Below are positions 62,158 to 64,000 of a DNA stretch of 64,000 nucleotides, one piece after another. Source of the stretch: an uncultured Clostridium sp. (lineage in GTDB: Bacteria; Bacillota; Clostridia; Lachnospirales; Lachnospiraceae); assembly GCA_900542035.1 (NCBI GenBank), contig UQMJ01000006.1:1-64000 (forward strand), given 5' to 3'. The notes beneath the pieces were generated by a model that was not told the DNA's origin, made no database searches, and worked only from the letters and a program-made list of their open reading frames with translations. Each line of letters starts with the position of its first letter. Position 1 is the stretch's first letter. A program made the translations under genes and the position numbers.

Positions 62158-63165
62158 TTACCAGCGTGTCATATCGTATGGACGAAGAAATGGAACGGTT
62201 CCGTTCATTTCGTATGCGTTGGAATTGGCGTGAAGCCCTCTGCTGTCCTGGCAGTTTACCCGTATGTAGCCTTCTTTGCCGGTAAGCTCAAAGCAGGCTT
62301 CTGTAATGGTCTCGCCTGGATTGGCAGCCGTCCGGTAACAGTTTCTTCCTTCTGTTGCAATATAAATTTTTTCTACCGGACTGGTCTTAATAACCAACTT
62401 TCCATCTTCCACGTACAGTTCTTTGATTTCCGGCCCCATGGAGCTGTAAAATTCCCCCTTCAGCAGGGAAGATACAATTGCCTCATAGCTCAGTTCTTTT
62501 GCATGAATCATGGTAAAACCGCCAAAGGAATCGCAGAACGGGTGGCCAAACGGGAATGAATTGTGGTTATCGTCTGTCGCCACGCAGAACAGGCGATTGC
62601 CCAGACGGAGCATTTCATCATAGCTTTGCGGATGATAGCCGTATAAACCGTCATGCTCGCAGCCGTGATTATAAATTTCCATGCCCCAAAATCCCCGCAA
62701 GTTTTTGTAATCGTCATAATTCTGCAAAGACCAGTAAGGATGGTTATAGCAGGCAAAGAACCCATAGCCTTTCATTTTATCAATATACTCATTAATATAA
62801 TCCGTGTCGTTGTAACGTCTCTCCGGAAGCAGTCCTGCCATTTTTTCTTCCTGGAAGGACTCCGGATGGCTGTCATAGAGATTGATGTGATAGGTCTTTA
62901 CCCTGGAAAAATCTCCCGAGGCTTTATAATGCTCGTTCATATCTACTTCCATAGCTGCCAATGCCAGGAACCTGTCATCGGTCAGCTCTTTGTGCCACTG
63001 ATAATTGCGGTGATCCGTATAGGCCACGACAGAATATCCCTGTTCCTGGTATGCTTTTTTTACTTCTTCCGGCGTAAGGCGTCCGTCAGAAAACGTGGTG
63101 TGACAGTGAAGATTGGCTTTGTAATAAGTTCCTTCTTTTGGCAGCAGATAAATTCGTTCAGACAT
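62158..63165 (-). CDS. PHP-domain phosphoesterase
   Basis: This 335-residue protein has the PHP metal motif HCHTTFSDG (His20, His22, Asp27), VVAYTDHRNY, ACYNHPYWS and VATDDNHN. The C-terminal 80 residues are beta-rich. PHP enzymes split phosphate esters, and here the likely substrate is a sugar or glycerol phosphate brought in by the neighbouring OPA-type transporter. No signal peptide is present. AAAGGAGAG precedes the ATG. Confidence 0.85.
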   Translation of the reverse strand: MSERIYLLPKEGTYYKANLHCHTTFSDGRLTPEEVKKAYQEQGYSVVAYTDHRNYQWHKELTDDRFLALAAMEVDMNEHYKASGDFSRVKTYHINLYDSHPESFQEEKMAGLLPERRYNDTDYINEYIDKMKGYGFFACYNHPYWSLQNYDDYKNLRGFWGMEIYNHGCEHDGLYGYHPQSYDEMLRLGNRLFCVATDDNHNSFPFGHPFCDSFGGFTMIHAKELSYEAIVSSLLKGEFYSSMGPEIKELYVEDGKLVIKTSPVEKIYIATEGRNCYRTAANPGETITEACFELTGKEGYIRVNCQDSRGLHANSNAYEMNGTVPFLRPYDMTRW

Positions 63166-63186
63166 AAGTATCTCTCCTTTGATAAA

Positions 63187-64000
63187 TTATAAATGAAGTA
63201 CCTGTTTCCGGTACCGAAGCCAGGGCTTTACCACAGCAAAACAAAGTCCCATGGCCAGAACCGCCAGGAAAAACCAGACAAGAATGGTTCCTTCCCATCC
63301 GATTATAACCGATAATGTGCCAATTCCGTAAGTAGAAATGGCTCCTCCTACATATACAGAAGAATTTAACAATCCGGATATAGAAGAGGCTTTTCCAATT
63401 ACTCCAAAATGGGACGGTAAAACTGCAATCAGCATAGTATTGACCGCCATCATGGCAGTTGTAGAAATTGCCAGCATCATAAAGGAAATGACCACGCTTT
63501 TTCCGGAAACTCCCCATAAAATCAACAGGGAGACTGCGCACACCAGGAAAAATGCTCCCGCTGTACGGATTTCATTTTTAAACAGACGGATGTTGGCAAT
63601 CGATGCTAAAAATACGCCTGACAGGTTAAAAATCGGGATCACCATGGTGCTGACAATGGCAATAATATTTTCTAACTGGTAGGTTTCGCTGATATATGCC
63701 GGAACCCAGGTGGTTACGCCATCTTTTAATGCGCCCTGTACAAACAGGGCTGCCATCAGAAGCAGGAAGCCGGATTCAATTAAAAGAGACTTCCAGGAAA
63801 ATATTCCGGCCTGGCTGCTTCTTTGTCCAACTGCTGGCACAGGAGCCGGAAGTTCTGGTTCTCCATATTTTTCTGCATAAGCTTCCAGCCGCCCCATTCC
63901 CACAAACCATACTGCAGAAATTACCAGAAGCAGGAAACCGGCAAAAACAAAGGTCATTCTCCATCCGGACAGCCAGATTAATGCTGCGGTTCCGCCGTAA
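63187..64000 (-). CDS. MFS transporter, OPA family, C-terminal part
   Basis: The frame is open to the window edge; the ATG at 63957 is internal because YGGTAALIWLSGWR continues upstream. About eight membrane segments remain. GALKDGVTTWVPAYISE, SGLLNSSVYVGGAISTYGIGTLSVIIGW are like the organophosphate:phosphate antiporters (GlpT, UhpT). It is the first visible gene of the PHP-GH29 operon, and a phosphate ester substrate would fit the PHP gene. Confidence 0.8.
   Translation of the reverse strand, partial: YGGTAALIWLSGWRMTFVFAGFLLLVISAVWFVGMGRLEAYAEKYGEPELPAPVPAVGQRSSQAGIFSWKSLLIESGFLLLMAALFVQGALKDGVTTWVPAYISETYQLENIIAIVSTMVIPIFNLSGVFLASIANIRLFKNEIRTAGAFFLVCAVSLLILWGVSGKSVVISFMMLAISTTAMMAVNTMLIAVLPSHFGVIGKASSISGLLNSSVYVGGAISTYGIGTLSVIIGWEGTILVWFFLAVLAMGLCFAVVKPWLRYRKQVLHL

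Overview
The window looks like chromosome of a spore-forming, anaerobic Lachnospiraceae-type member of the Clostridia. Evidence for this is the short HisG with HisZ, RecU, YneA/LexA, a Prp-cleaved form of ribosomal protein L27, a YlbJ-like sporulation membrane protein, an alpha/beta small acid-soluble spore protein, and AGGAGG-type ribosome binding sites in front of most genes. I cannot name a species. I saw no tRNA or rRNA gene, CRISPR array, insertion sequence or prophage. Most genes lie on the minus strand.

Layout. 1-632 is the end of a LytR-CpsA-Psr-type protein with a Ser/Glu-rich tail. 863-6493 (minus) is an accessory operon: a tripartite tricarboxylate transporter (tctC-tctB-tctA), a sulfatase without signal peptide and a GntR/LacI-type regulator. 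6773-8996 (plus) carries a TtcA-like thiolase, a tyrosine recombinase and a PH-domain protein. 8993-10154 is the divergent yneA/lexA pair with four SOS-box-like sites between them. 10286-18572 (minus) is the conserved block of two radical-SAM-linked proteins, RNase G, L21, Prp, L27, Obg, YhbY, NadD, YqeK and RsfS. 18741-19787 is a Fic protein.

19873-26087 is a second accessory module: a KduD-like dehydrogenase, a TRAP transporter, a FadR-type regulator and a divergent SLC13-type anion transporter, fitting uptake and breakdown of a sugar acid. 26208-33285 (minus) is a histidine operon, hisZ-G-D-B-A plus a HisF-like/HisI/HisE fusion, followed by pepT; hisH, a catalytically intact hisF and hisC are not in the window. 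33371-36192 holds recU and a GntR/ABC/permease/M50-protease cassette. 36353-37770 is an ECF sigma factor with an RsiV-like anti-sigma factor behind an apparent autoregulated ECF promoter.

37872-51224 is mostly housekeeping: trpS, an L,D-transpeptidase, pseudouridine synthases, YgiQ, an RsmF-like methyltransferase, an M23 peptidase, ylbJ, a coiled-coil protein, coaD and rsmD. 51357-53802 is a looser stretch with small genes, a spore protein and decayed sequence. 53828-60736 holds a MATE exporter, an oxidoreductase, recG, a FakA-like protein, a Gls24-family protein and rpmB. 60781-64000 is a third carbohydrate cassette: an intracellular GH29 fucosidase, a PHP hydrolase and the end of an OPA-type MFS transporter.

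No wholly new system is obvious. The most unusual items are the transporter plus cytosolic sulfatase operon, the HisF-like fusion with lost catalytic residues, the four-site SOS control region, the GntR/ABC/M50 cassette, and an RNase G that stops just before its zinc-link cysteines.
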